A stretch of DNA of 64,000 bases from Limanda limanda. Taxonomy: Eukaryota > Chordata > Actinopteri > Pleuronectiformes > Pleuronectidae. Location of the stretch: contig NW_026870556.1 in assembly GCF_963576545.1 (NCBI RefSeq), forward strand, positions 124,001-188,000, read 5' to 3'. Position numbers and translations under genes: made by a program. Positions 22,005 to 34,810 of the stretch are shown here, in pieces (position 1 is the first letter of the stretch; each line of letters begins with the position of its first letter). The notes under the pieces are model-generated. The model had not been told where the DNA came from. It searched no databases and saw nothing but the letters and a program-made list of their open reading frames with translations.

Positions 22005-25000
22005 GATATTCTTGAATAACTTTTTTTGTGAAGGTCGGAGAGACTTGCAAGTAGGCTCTACCCCCACTAAATGGGGTAGCGCGCATCGATCGGTACCATC
22101 CTTGAGCTTCTCCGACTTTCGGAAGGGTTAGGGTTAGGGTTAGGGATGAAAGCACATAGGAGAAAGAGATATTCTTGAATAACTTTTTTTGTGAAGGTCG
22201 GAGAGACTTGCAAGTAGGCTCTACCCCCACTAAATGGAGTTGCGCGCATCGATCGGTACCATCCTTGAGCTTCTCCGACTTTCGGAAGGGTTAGGGTTAG
22301 GGTTAGGGATGAAAGCACATAGGAGAAAGAGATATTCTTGAATAACTTTTTTTGTGAAGGTCGGAGAGACTTGCAAGTAGGCTCTACCCCCACTAAATGG
22401 GGTAGCGCGCATCGATCAGTACCATCCTTGAGCTTCTCCGACTTTCGGAAGGGTTAGGGTTAGGGTTAGGGATGAAAGCACATAGGAGAAAGAGATATTC
22501 TTGAATAACTTTTTTTGTGAAGGTCGGAGAGACTTGGAAAGTGGTTGCATCTGGACTAATTTGGGTCCTGCAGATCGATTGGTACCATCCCCGAGCTTGT
22601 ACGACCTTCGGAAGAGGTCGACCGACGAAATTCCCCCAAATCTGAGGAGATATTCTTGAATAACTGTTTTTGTGAAGGTCGGAGAGACTTGCAAGTAGGC
22701 TGTACCCCCACTAAATGGGGTAGCGCGCATCGATCGGTACCATCCTTGAGCTTCTCCGACTTTCGGAAGGGTTAGGGTTAGGGTTAGGGATGAAAGCACA
22801 TAGGAGAAAGAGATATTCTTGAATAACTTTTTTTGTGAAGGTCGGAGAGACTTGCAAGTAGGCTCTACCCCCACTAAATGGGGTAGCGCGCATCGATCGG
22901 TACCATCCTTGAGCTTCTCCGACTTTCGGAAGGGTTAGGGTTAGGGTTAGGGATGAAAGCACATAGGAGAAAGAGATATTCTTGAATAACTTTTTTTGTG
23001 AAGGTCGGAGAGACTTGGAAAGTGGTTGCATCTGGACTAATTTGGGTCCTGCAGATCGATTGGTACCATCCCCGAGCTTGTACGACCTTCGGAAGAGGTC
23101 GACCGACGAAATTCCCCCAAATCTGAGGAGATATTCTTGAATAACTTTTTTTGTGAAGGTCGGAGAGACTTGCAAGTAGGCTCTACCCCCACTAAATGGG
23201 GTAGCGCGCATCGATCGGTACCATCCTTGAGCTTCTCCGACTTTCGGAAGGGTTAGGGTTAGGGTTAGGGATGAAAGCACATAGGAGAAAGAGATATTCT
23301 TGAATAACTTTTTTTGTGAAGGTCGGAGAGACTTGCAAGTAGGCTCTACCCCCACTAAATGGGGTTGCGCGCATCGATCGGTACCATCCTTGAGCTTCTC
23401 CGACTTTCGGAAGGGTTAGGGTTAGGGTTAGGGATGAAAGCACATAGGAGAAAGAGATATTCTTGAATAACTTTTTTTGTGAAGGTCGGAGAGACTTGGA
23501 AAGTGGTTGCATCTGGACTAATTTGGGTCCTGCAGATCGATTGGTACCATCCCCGAGCTTGTACGACCTTCGAAAGAGGTCGACCGACGAAATTCCCCCA
23601 AATCTGAGGAGATATTCTTGAATAACTTTTTTTGTGAAGGTCGGAGAGACTTGCAAGTAGGCTCTACCCCCACTAAATGGGGTAGCGCGCATCGATCGGT
23701 ACCATCTTTGAGCTTCTCCGACTTTCGGAAGGGTTAGGGTTAGGGTTAGGGATGAAAGCACATAGGAGAAAGAGATATTCTTGAATAACTTTTTTTGTGA
23801 AGGTCGGAGAGACTTGGAAAGTGGTTGCATCTGGACTAATTTGGGTCCTGCAGATCGATTGGTACCATCCCCGAGCTTGTACGACCTTCGGAAGAGGTCG
23901 ACCGACGAAATTCCCCCAAATCTGAGGAGATATTCTTGAATAACTGTTTTTGTGAAGGTCGGAGAGACTTGCAAGTAGGCTCTACCACCACTAAATGGGG
24001 TAACGCGCATCGATCGGTACCATCCTTGAGCTTCTCCGACTTTCGGAAGGGTTAGGGTTAGGGTTAGGGATGAAAGCACATAGGAGAAAGAGATATTCTT
24101 GAATAACTTTTTTTGTGAAGGTCGGAGAGACTTGCAAGTAGGCTCTACCCCCACTAAATGGGGTAGCGCGCATCGATCGGTACCATCCTTGAGCTTCTCC
24201 GACTTTCGGAAGGGTTAGGGTTAGGGTTAGGGATGAAAGCACATAGGAGAAAGAGATATTCTTGAATAACTTTTTTTGTGAAGGTCGGAGAGACTTGCAA
24301 GTAGGCTCTACCCCCACTAAATGGGGTAGCGCGCATCGATCGGTACCATCCTTGAGCTTCTCCGACTTTCGGAAGGGTTAGGGTTAGGGTTAGGGATGAA
24401 AGCACATAGGAGAAAGAGATATTCTTGAATAACTTTTTTTGTGAAGGTCGGAGAGACTTGGAAAGTGGTTGCATCTGGACTAATTTGGGTCCTGCGGATC
24501 GATTGGTACCATCCCCGAGCTTGTACGACCTTCGGAAGAGGTCGACCGACGAAATTCCCCCAAATCTGAGGAGATATTCTTGAATAACTTTTTTTGTGAA
24601 GGTCGGAGAGACTTGCAAGTAGGCTCTACCCCCACTAAATGGGGTAGCGCGCATCGATCGGTACCATCCTTGAGCTTCTCCGACTTTCGGAAGGGTTAGG
24701 GTTAGGGTTAGGGATGAAAGCACATAGGAGAAAGAGATATTCTTGAATAACTTTTTTTGTGAAGGTCGGAGAGACTTGCAAGTAGGCTCTACCCCCACTA
24801 AATGGGGTTGCGCGCATCGATCGGTACCATCCTTGAGCTTCTCCGACTTTCGGAAGGGTTAGGGTTAGGGTTAGGGATGAAAGCACATAGGAGAAAGAGA
24901 TATTCTTGAATAACTTTTTTTGTGAAGGTCGGAGAGACTTGGAAAGTGGTTGCATCTGGACTAATTTGGGTCCTGCGGATCGATTGGTACCATCCCCGAG

Positions 25001-27916
25001 CTTGTACGACCTTCGAAAGAGGTCGACCGACGAAATTCCCCCAAATCTGAGGAGATATTCTTGAATAACTTTTTTTGTGAAGGTCGGAGAGACTTGCAAC
25101 TAGGCTCTACCCCCACTAAATGGGGTAGCGCGCATCGATCGGTACCATCCTTGAGCTTCTCCGACTTTCGGAAGGGTTAGGGTTAGGGTTAGGGATGAAA
25201 GCACATAGGAGAAAGAGATATTCTTGAATAACTTTTTTTGTGAAGGTCGGAGAGACTTGGAAAGTGGTTGCATCTGGACTAATTTGGGTCCTGCGGATCG
25301 ATTGGTACCATCCCCGAGCTTGTACGACCTTCGGAAGAGGTCGACCGACGAAATTCCCCCAAATCTGAGGAGATATTCTTGAATAACTTTTTTTGTAAAG
25401 GTCGGAGAGACTTGCAAGTAGGCTCTACCCCCACTAAATGGGGTAGCGCGCGTCGATCGGTACCATCCTTGAGCTTCTCCGACTTTCGGAAGGGTTAGGG
25501 TTAGGGTTAGGGATGAAAGCACATAGGAGAAAGAGATATTCTTGAATAACTTTTTTTGTGAAGGTCGGAGAGACTTGCAAGTAGGCTCTACCCCCACTAA
25601 ATGGGGTAGCGCGCATCGATTGGTACCATCCTTGAGCTTCTCCGACTTTCGGAAGGGTTAGGGTTAGGGTTAGGGATGAAAGCACATAGGAGAAAGAGAT
25701 ATTCTTGAATAACTTTTTTTGTGAAGGTCGGAGAGACTTGGAAAGTGGTTGCATCTGGACTAATTTGGGTCCTGCAGATCGATTGGTACCATGCCCGAGC
25801 TTGTACGACCTTCGGAAGAGGTCGACCGACGAAATTCCCCCAAATCTGAGGAGATATTCTTGAATAACTTTTTTTGTGAAGGTCGGAGAGACTTGCAAGT
25901 AGGCTCTACCCCCACTAAATGGGGTAGCGCGCATCGATCGGTACCATCCTTGAGCTTCTCCGACTTTCGGAAGGGTTAGGGTTAGGGTTAGGGATGAAAG
26001 CACATAGGAGAAAGAGATATTCTTGAATAACTTTTTTTGTGAAGGTCGGAGAGACTTGCAAGTAGGCTCTACCCCCACTAAATGGGGTAGCGCGCATCGA
26101 TCGGTACCATCCTTGAGCTTCTCCGACTTTCGGAAGGGTTAGGGTTAGGGTTAGGGATGAAAGCACATAGGAGAAAGAGATATTCTTGAATAACTTTTTT
26201 TGTGAAGGTCGGAGAGACTTGCAAGTAGGCTCTACCCCCACTAAATGGGGTAGCGCGCATCGATCGGTACCATCCTTGAGCTTCTCCGACTTTCGGAAGG
26301 GTTAGGGTTAGGGTTAGGGATGAAAGCACATAGGAGAAAGAGATATTCTTGAATAACTTTTTTTGTGAAGGTCGGAGAGACTTGGAAAGTGGTTGCATCT
26401 GGACTAATTTGGGTCCTGCGGATCGATTGGTACCATCCCCGAGCTTGTACGACCTTCGGAAGAGGTCGACCGACGAAATTCCCCCAAATCTGAGGAGATA
26501 TTCTTGAATAACTTTTTTTGTGAAGGTCGGAGAGACTTGCAAGTAGGCTCTACCCCCACTAAATGGGGTAGCGCGCATCGATCGGTACCATCCTTGAGCT
26601 TCTCCGACTTTCGGAAGGGTTAGGGTTAGGGTTAGGGATGAAAGCACATAGGAGAAAGAGATATTCTTGAATAACTTTTTTTGTGAAGGTCGGAGAGACT
26701 TGCAAGTAGGCTCTACCCCCACTAAATGGGGTTACGCGCATCGATCGGTACCATCCTTGAGCTTCTCCGACTTTCGGAAGGGTTAGGGTTAGGGTTAGGG
26801 ATGAAAGCACATAGGAGAAAGAGATATTCTTGAATAACTTTTTTTGTGAAGGTCGGAGAGACTTGGAAAGTGGTTGCATCTGGACTAATTTGGGTCCTGC
26901 GGATCGATTGGTACCATCCCCGAGCTTGTACGACCTTCGAAAGAGGTCGACCGACGAAATTCCCCCAAATCTGAGGAGATATTCTTGAATAACTTTTTTT
27001 TTGAAGGTCGGAGAGACTTGCAACTAGGCTCTACCCCCACTAAATGGGGTAGCGCGCATCGATCGGTACCATCCTTGAGCTTCTCCGACTTTCGGAAGGG
27101 TTAGGGTTAGGGTTAGGGATGAAAGCACATAGGAGAAAGAGATATTCTTGAATAACTTTTTTTGTGAAGGTCGGAGAGACTTGCAAGTAGGCTCTACCCC
27201 CACTAAATGGGGTTGCGCGCATCGATCGGTACCATCCTTGAGCTTCTCCGACTTTCGGAAGGGTTAGGGTTAGGGATGAAAGCACATAGGAGAAAGAGAT
27301 ATTCTTGAATAACTTTTTTTGTGAAGGTCGGAGAGACTTGGAAAGTGGTTGCATCTGGACTAATTTGGGTCCTGCGGATCGATTGGTACCATCCCCGAGC
27401 TTGTATGACCTTCGGAAGAGGTCGACCGACGAAATTCCCCCAAATCTGAGGAGATATTCTTGAATAACTTTTTTTGTGAAGGTCGGAGAGACTTGCAAGT
27501 AGGCTCTACCCCCACTAAATGGGGTAGCGCGCATCGATCGGTACCATCCTTGAGCTTCTCCGACTTTCGGAAGGGTTAGGGTTAGGGTTAGGGATGAAAG
27601 CACATAGGAGAAAGAGATATTCTTGAATAACTTTTTTTGTGAAGGTCGGAGAGACTTGCAAGTAGGCTCTACCCCCACTAAATGGGGTAGCGCGCATCGA
27701 TCGGTACCATCCTTGAGCTTCTCCGACTTTCGGAAGGGTTAGGGTTAGGGTTAGGGATGAAAGCACATAGGAGAAAGAGATATTCTTGAATAACTTTTTT
27801 TGTGAAGGTCGGAGAGACTTGCAAGTAGGCTCTACCCCCACTAAATGGGGTAGCACGCATCGATCGGTACCATCCTTGAGCTTCTCCGACTTTCGGAAGG
27901 GTTAGGGTTAGGGTTA
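22005..27916 (+). repeat. Distal part of copy 1, ordinary A/B array
   Basis: This part holds B monomers from 22494 to 27298. Markers shared with copy 2 (offset 33695 after 23 kb) are: TACCACCACTAAATGGGGTA near 23984; GTAAAGG near 25395; GCGCGCGTCG near 25447; CATCGATTGG in an A near 25615; CATGCCCGAG in B 25698; a nine-T run in the A at 26978; GTATGACC in B 27298; and GTAGCACGC near 27852. One A monomer present in copy 2 is missing here between 22649 and 22975. Only satellite is seen. Confidence 0.9.
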
Positions 27917-29710
27917 GGGATGAAAGCACATAGGAGAAAGAGATATTCTTGAATAACTTTTTTTGTGAAGGTCGGAGAGACTTGCAAGTAGGCTCTACCC
28001 CCACTAAATGGGGTTGCGCGCATCGATCGGTACCATCCTTGAGCTTCTCCGACTTTCGGAAGGGTTAGGGTTAGGGTTAGGGATGAAAGCACATAGGAGA
28101 AAGAGATATTCTTGAATAACTTTTTTTGTGAAGGTCGGAGAGACTTGGAAAGTGGTTGCATCTGGACTAATTTGGGTCCTGCGGATCGATTGGTACCATC
28201 CCCGAGCTTGTACGACCTTCGAAAGAGGTCGACCGACGAAATTCCCCCAAATCTGAGGAGATATTCTTGAATAACTTTTTTTGTGAAGGTCGGAGAGACT
28301 TGCAAGTAGGCTCTACCCCCACTAAATGGGGTAGCGCGCATCGATCGGTACCATCCTTGAGCTTCTCCGACTTTCGGAAGGGTTAGGGTTAGGGTTAGGG
28401 ATGAAAGCACATAGGAGAAAGAGATATTCTTGAATAACTTTTTTTGTGAAGGTCGGAGAGACTTGCAAGTAGGCTCTACCCCCACTAAATGGGGTAGCGC
28501 GCATCGATCGGTACTATCCTTGAGCTTCTCCGACTTTCGGAAGGGTTAGGGTTAGGGTTAGGGATGAAAGCACATAGGAGAAAGAGATATTCTTGAATAA
28601 CTTTTTTTGTGAAGGTCGGAGAGACTTGCAAGTAGGCTCTACCCCCACTAAATGGGGTTGCGCGCATCGATCGGTACCATCCTTGAGCTTCTCCGACTTT
28701 CGGAAGGGTTAGGGTTAGGGTTAGGGATGAAAGCACATAGGAGAAAGAGATATTCTTGAATAACTTTTTTTGTGAAGGTCGGAGAGACTTGCAAGTAGGC
28801 TCTACCCCCACTAAATGGGGTTGCGCGCATCGATCGGTACCATCCTTGAGCTTCTCCGACTTTCGGAAGGGTTAGGGTTAGGGTTAGGGATGAAAGCACA
28901 TAGGAGAAAGAGATATTCTTGAATAACTTTTTTTGTGAAGGTCGGAGAGACTTGGAAAGTGGTTGCATCTGGACTAATTTGGGTCCTGCAGATCGATTGG
29001 TACCATCCCCAAGCTTGTACGACCTTCGAAAGAGGTCGACCGACGAAATTCCCCCAAATCTGAGGAGATATTCTTGAATAACTTTTTTTGTGAAGGTCGG
29101 AGAGACTTGCAAGTAGGCTCTACCCCCACTAAATGGGGTAGCGCGCATCGATCGGTACCATCCTTGAGCTTCTCCGACTTTCGGAAGGGTTAGGGTTAGG
29201 GTTAGGGATGAAAGCACATAGGAGAAAGAGATATTCTTGAATAACTTTTTTTGTGAAGGTCGGAGAGACTTGCAAGTAGGCTCTACCCCCACTAAATGGG
29301 GTAGCGCGCATCGATCGGTACTATCCTTGAGCTTCTCCGACTTTCGGAAGGGTTAGGGTTAGGGTTAGGGATGAAAGCACATAGGAGAAAGAGATATTCT
29401 TGAATAACTTTTTTTGTGAAGGTCGGAGAGACTTGCAAGTAGGCTCTACCCCCACTAAATGGGGTTGCGCGCATCGATCGGTACCATCCTTGAGCTTCTC
29501 CGACTTTCGGAAGGGTTAGGGTTAGGGTTAGGGATGAAAGCACATAGGAGAAAGAGATATTCTTGAATAACTTTTTTTGTGAAGGTCGGAGAGACTTGGA
29601 AAGTGGTTGCATCTGGACTAATTTGGGTCCTGCGGATCGATTGGTACCATCCCCGAGCTTGTACGACCTTCGAAAGAGGTCGACCGACGAAATTCCCCCA
29701 AATCTGAGGA

Positions 29711-32700
29711 GATATTCTTGAATAACTTTTTTTGTGAAGGTCAGAGAGACTTGCAAGTAGGCTCTACCCCCACTAAATGGGGTAGCGCGCATCGATCGGT
29801 ACCATCCTTGAGCTTCTCCGACTTTCGGAAGGGTTAGGGTTAGGGTTAGGGATGAAAGCACATAGGAGAAAGAGATATTCTTGAATAACTTTTTTTGTGA
29901 AGGTCGGAGAGACTTGCAAGTAGGCTCTACCCCCACTAAATGGGGTTGCGCGCATCGATCGGTACCATCCTTGAGCTTCTCCGACTTTCGGAAGGGTTAG
30001 GGTTAGGGATGAAAGCACATAGGAGAAAGAGATATTCTTGAATAACTTTTTTTGTGAAGGTCGGAGAGACTTGGAAAGTGGTTGCATCTGGACTAATTTG
30101 GGTCCTGCAGATCGATTGGTACCATCCCCGAGCTTGTACGACCTTCGGAAGAGGTCGACCGACGAAATTCCCCCAAATCTGAGGAGATATTCTTGAATAA
30201 CTTTTTTTGTGAAGGTCGGAGAGACTTGCAAGTAGGCTCTACCCCCACTAAATGGGGTAGCGCGCATCGATCAGTACCATCCTTGAGCTTCTCCGACTTT
30301 CGGAAGGGTTAGGGTTAGGGTTAGGGATGAAAGCACATAGGAGAAAGAGATATTCTTGAATAACTTTTTTTGTGAAGGTCGGAGAGACTTGCAAGTAGGC
30401 TTTACCCCCACTAAATGGGGTTGCGCGCATCGATCGCTACCATCCTTGAGCTTCTCCGACTTTCGGAAGGGTTAGGGTTAGGGTTAGGGATGAAAGCACA
30501 TAGGAGAAAGAGATATTCTTGAATAACTTTTTTTGTGAAGGTCGGAGAGACTTGGAAAGTGGTTGCATCTGGACTAATTTGGGTCCTGCAGATCGATTGG
30601 TACCATCCCCGAGCTTGTACGACCTTCGGAAGAGGTCGACCGACGAAATTCCCCCAAATCTGAGGAGATATTCTTGAATAACTTTTTTTGTGAAGGTCGG
30701 AGAGACTTGCAAGTAGGCTCTACCCCCACTAAATGGGGTAGCGCGCATCGATCAGTACCATCCTTGAGCTTCTCCGACTTTCGGAAGGGTTAGGGTTAGG
30801 GATGAAAGCACATAGGAGAAAGAGATATTCTTGAATAACTTTTTTTGTGAAGGTCGGAGAGACTTGCAAGTAGGCTTTACCCCCACTAAATGGGGTTGCG
30901 CGCATCGATCGCTACCATCCTTGAGCTTCTCCGACTTTCGGAAGGGTTAGGGTTAGGGTTAGGGATGAAAGCACATAGGAGAAAGAGATATTCTTGAATA
31001 ACTTTTTTTGTGAAGGTCGGAGAGACTTGGAAAGTGGTTGCATCTGGACTAATTTGGGTCCTGCGGATCGATTGGTACCATCCCCGAGCTTGTACGACCT
31101 TCGAAAGAGGTCGACCGACGAAATTCCCCCAAATCTGAGGAGATATTCTTGAATAACTTTTTTTGTGAAGGTCGGAGAGACTTGCAAGTAGGCTCTACCC
31201 CCACTAAATGGGGTAGCGCGCATCGATCGGTACCATCCTTGAGCTTCTCCGACTTTCGGAAGGGTTAGGGTTAGGGATGAAAGCACATAGGAGAAAGAGA
31301 TATTCTTGAATAACTTTTTTTGTGAAGGTCGGAGAGACTTGCAAGTAGGCTCTACCCCCACTAAATGGGGTAGCGCGCATCGATCGGTACCATCCTTGAG
31401 CTTCTCCGACTTTCGGAAGGGTTAGGGTTAGGGTTAGGGATGAAAGCACATAGGAGAAAGAGATATTCTTGAATAACTTTTTTTGTGAAGGTCGGAGAGA
31501 CTTGCAAGTAGGCTCTACCCCCACTAAATGGGGTAGCGCGCATCGATCGGTACCATCCTTGAGCTTCTCCGACTTTTGGAAGGGTTAGGGTTAGGGTTAG
31601 GGATGAAAGCACATAGGAGAAAGAGATATTCTTGAATAACTTTTTTTGTGAAGGTCGGAGAGACTTGGAAAGTGGTTGCATCTGGACTAATTTGGGTCCT
31701 GCGGATCGATTGGTACCATCCCCGAGCTTGTACGACCTTCGGAAGAGGTCGACCGACGAAATTCCCCCAAATCTGAGGAGATATTCTTGAATAACTTTTT
31801 TTGTGAAGGTCGGAGAGACTTGCAAGTAGGCTCTACCCCCACTAAATGGGGTAGCGCGCATCGATCGGTACCATCTTTGAGCTTCTCCGACTTTCGGAAG
31901 GGTTAGGGTTAGGGTTAGGGATGAAAGCACATAGGAGAAAGAGATATTCTTGAATAACTTTTTTTGTGAAGGTCGGAGAGACTTGGAAAGTGGTTGCATC
32001 TGGACTAATTTGGGTCCTGCAGATCGATTGGTACCATCCCCGAGCTTGTACGACCTTCGGAAGAGGTCGACCGACGAAATTCCCCCAAATCTGAGGAGAT
32101 ATTCTTGAATAACTGTTTTTGTGAAGGTCGGAGAGACTTGCAAGTAGGCTCTACCCCCACTAAATGGGGTAGCGCGCATCGATCGGTACCATCCTTGAGC
32201 TTCTCCGACTTTCGGAAGGGTTAGGGTTAGGGTTAGGGATGAAAGCACATAGGAGAAAGAGATATTCTTGAATAACTTTTTTTGTGAAGGTCGGAGAGAC
32301 TTGCAAGTAGGCTCTACCCCCACTAAATGGGGTAGCGCGCATCGATCGGTACCATCCTTGAGCTTCTCCGACTTTCGGAAGGGTTAGGGTTAGGGTTAGG
32401 GATGAAAGCACATAGGAGAAAGAGATATTCTTGAATAACTTTTTTTGTGAAGGTCGGAGAGACTTGCAAGTAGGCTCTACCCCCACTAAATGGGGTTGCG
32501 CGCATCGATCGGTACCATCCTTGAGCTTCTCCGACTTTCGGAAGGGTTAGGGTTAGGGATGAAAGCACATAGGAGAAAGAGATATTCTTGAATAACTTTT
32601 TTTGTGAAGGTCGGAGAGACTTGGAAAGTGGTTGCATCTGGACTAATTTGGGTCCTGCAGATCGATTGGTACCATCCCCGAGCTTGTACGACCTTCGGAA

Positions 32701-34810
32701 GAGGTCGACCGACGAAATTCCCCCAAATCTGAGGAGATATTCTTGAATAACTTTTTTTGTGAAGGTCGGAGAGACTTGCAAGTAGGCTCTACCCCCACTA
32801 AATGGGGTAGCGCGCATCGATCAGTACCATCCTTGAGCTTCTCCGACTTTCGGAAGGGTTAGGGTTAGGGTTAGGGATGAAAGCACATAGGAGAAAGAGA
32901 TATTCTTGAATAACTTTTTTTGTGAAGGTCGGAGAGACTTGCAAGTAGGCTTTACCCCCACTAAATGGGGTTGCGCGCATCGATCGCTACCATCCTTGAG
33001 CTTCTCCGACTTTCGGAAGGGTTAGGGTTAGGTTTAGGGATGAAAGCACATAGGAGAAAGAGATATTCTTGAATAACTTTTTTTGTGAAGGTCGGAGAGA
33101 CTTGGAAAGTGGTTGCATCTGGACTAATTTGGGTCCTGCAGATCGATTGGTACCATCCCCGAGCTTGTACGACCTTCGGAAGAGGTCGACCGACGAAATT
33201 CCCCCAAATCTGAGGAGATATTCTTGAATAACTTTTTTTGTGAAGGTCGGAGAGACTTGCAAGTAGGCTCTACCCCCACTAAATGGGGTAGCGCGCATCG
33301 ATCAGTACCATCCTTGAGCTTCTCCGACTTTCGGAAGGGTTAGGGTTAGGGATGAAAGCACATAGGAGAAAGAGATATTCTTGAATAACTTTTTTTGTGA
33401 AGGTCGGAGAGACTTGCAAGTAGGCTTTACCCCCACTAAATGGGGTTGCGCGCATCGATCGCTACCATCCTTGAGCTTCTCCGACTTTCGGAAGGGTTAG
33501 GGTTAGGGTTAGGGATGAAAGCACATAGGAGAAAGAGATATTCTTGAATAACTTTTTTTGTGAAGGTCGGAGAGACTTGGAAAGTGGTTGCATCTGGACT
33601 AATTTGGGTCCTGCGGATCGATTGGTACCATCCCCGAGCTTGTACGACCTTCGAAAGAGGTCGACCGACGAAATTCCCCCAAATCTGAGGAGATATTCTT
33701 GAATAACTTTTTTTGTGAAGGTCGGAGAGACTTGCAAGTAGGCTCTACCCCCACTAAATGGGGTAGCGCGCATCGATCGGTACCATCCTTGAGCTTCTCC
33801 GACTTTCGGAAGGGTTAGGGTTAGGGATGAAAGCACATAGGAGAAAGAGATATTCTTGAATAACTTTTTTTGTGAAGGTCGGAGAGACTTGCAAGTAGGC
33901 TCTACCCCCACTAAATGGGGTAGCGCGCATCGATCGGTACCATCCTTGAGCTTCTCCGACTTTCGGAAGGGTTAGGGTTAGGGTTAGGGATGAAAGCACA
34001 TAGGAGAAAGAGATATTCTTGAATAACTTTTTTTGTGAAGGTCGGAGAGACTTGCAAGTAGGCTCTACCCCCACTAAATGGGGTAGCGCGCATCGATCGG
34101 TACCATCCTTGAGCTTCTCCGACTTTTGGAAGGGTTAGGGTTAGGGTTAGGGATGAAAGCACATAGGAGAAAGAGATATTCTTGAATAACTTTTTTTGTG
34201 AAGGTCGGAGAGACTTGGAAAGTGGTTGCATCTGGACTAATTTGGGTCCTGCGGATCGATTGGTACCATCCCCGAGCTTGTACGACCTTCGGAAGAGGTC
34301 GACCGACGAAATTCCCCCAAATCTGAGGAGATATTCTTGAATAACTTTTTTTGTGAAGGTCGGAGAGACTTGCAAGTAGGCTCTACCCCCACTAAATGGG
34401 GTAGCGCGCATCGATCGGTACCATCTTTGAGCTTCTCCGACTTTCGGAAGGGTTAGGGTTAGGGTTAGGGATGAAAGCACATAGGAGAAAGAGATATTCT
34501 TGAATAACTTTTTTTGTGAAGGTCGGAGAGACTTGGAAAGTGGTTGCATCTGGACTAATTTGGGTCCTGCAGATCGATTGGTACCATCCCCGAGCTTGTA
34601 CGACCTTCGGAAGAGGTCGACCGACGAAATTCCCCCAAATCTGAGGAGATATTCTTGAATAACTGTTTTTGTGAAGGTCGGAGAGACTTGCAAGTAGGCT
34701 CTACCCCCACTAAATGGGGTAGCGCGCATCGATCGGTACCATCCTTGAGCTTCTCCGACTTTCGGAAGGGTTAGGGTTAGGGTTAGGGATGAAAGCACAT
34801 AGGAGAAAGA
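29711..34810 (+). repeat. 2550 bp tandem duplication pair in copy 2
   Basis: This is the copy 2 equivalent of 1795-6894, with halves 29711-32260 and 32261-34810. The first half keeps GTCAGAGAG near 29743. The second half keeps the G-to-T at 33033. Both marks agree with copy 1, so the pair was inherited as a unit. Confidence 0.9.

Larger units (their letters stand above)
1..27916 (+). repeat. Long-range repeat, copy 1 (27,916 bp)
   Basis: This segment recurs at 27917 with the same order of monomers and the same private variants. It holds 126 A and 48 B monomers: 48 x 155 + 126 x 163, less 10 six-base deletions and 2 single-T deletions, equals 27916 exactly. B monomers start at 189, 996, 1640, 2115, 2596, 3071, 3709, 4027, 4665, 5146, 5621, 6259, 6577, 7221, 7702, 8177, 8821, 9464, 11248, 12701, 13339, 13983, 14301, 14945, 15589, 16233, 16877, 17358, 17676, 18320, 18801, 19119, 19437, 20081, 20725, 21206, 21850, 22494, 22975, 23456, 23774, 24418, 24899, 25217, 25698, 26342, 26823 and 27298. 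Everything between is type A. The boundary is arbitrary: position 1 is merely where the window opens, so the true start of the repeat is unknown. Confidence 0.93.

Noticed and set aside
25791..25979. 62-codon plus-strand frame (again at 59486-59674)
   Set aside because: It exists only because one B monomer has CATGCCCG instead of CATCCCCG, which makes an ATG. The rest is ordinary A/B sequence.
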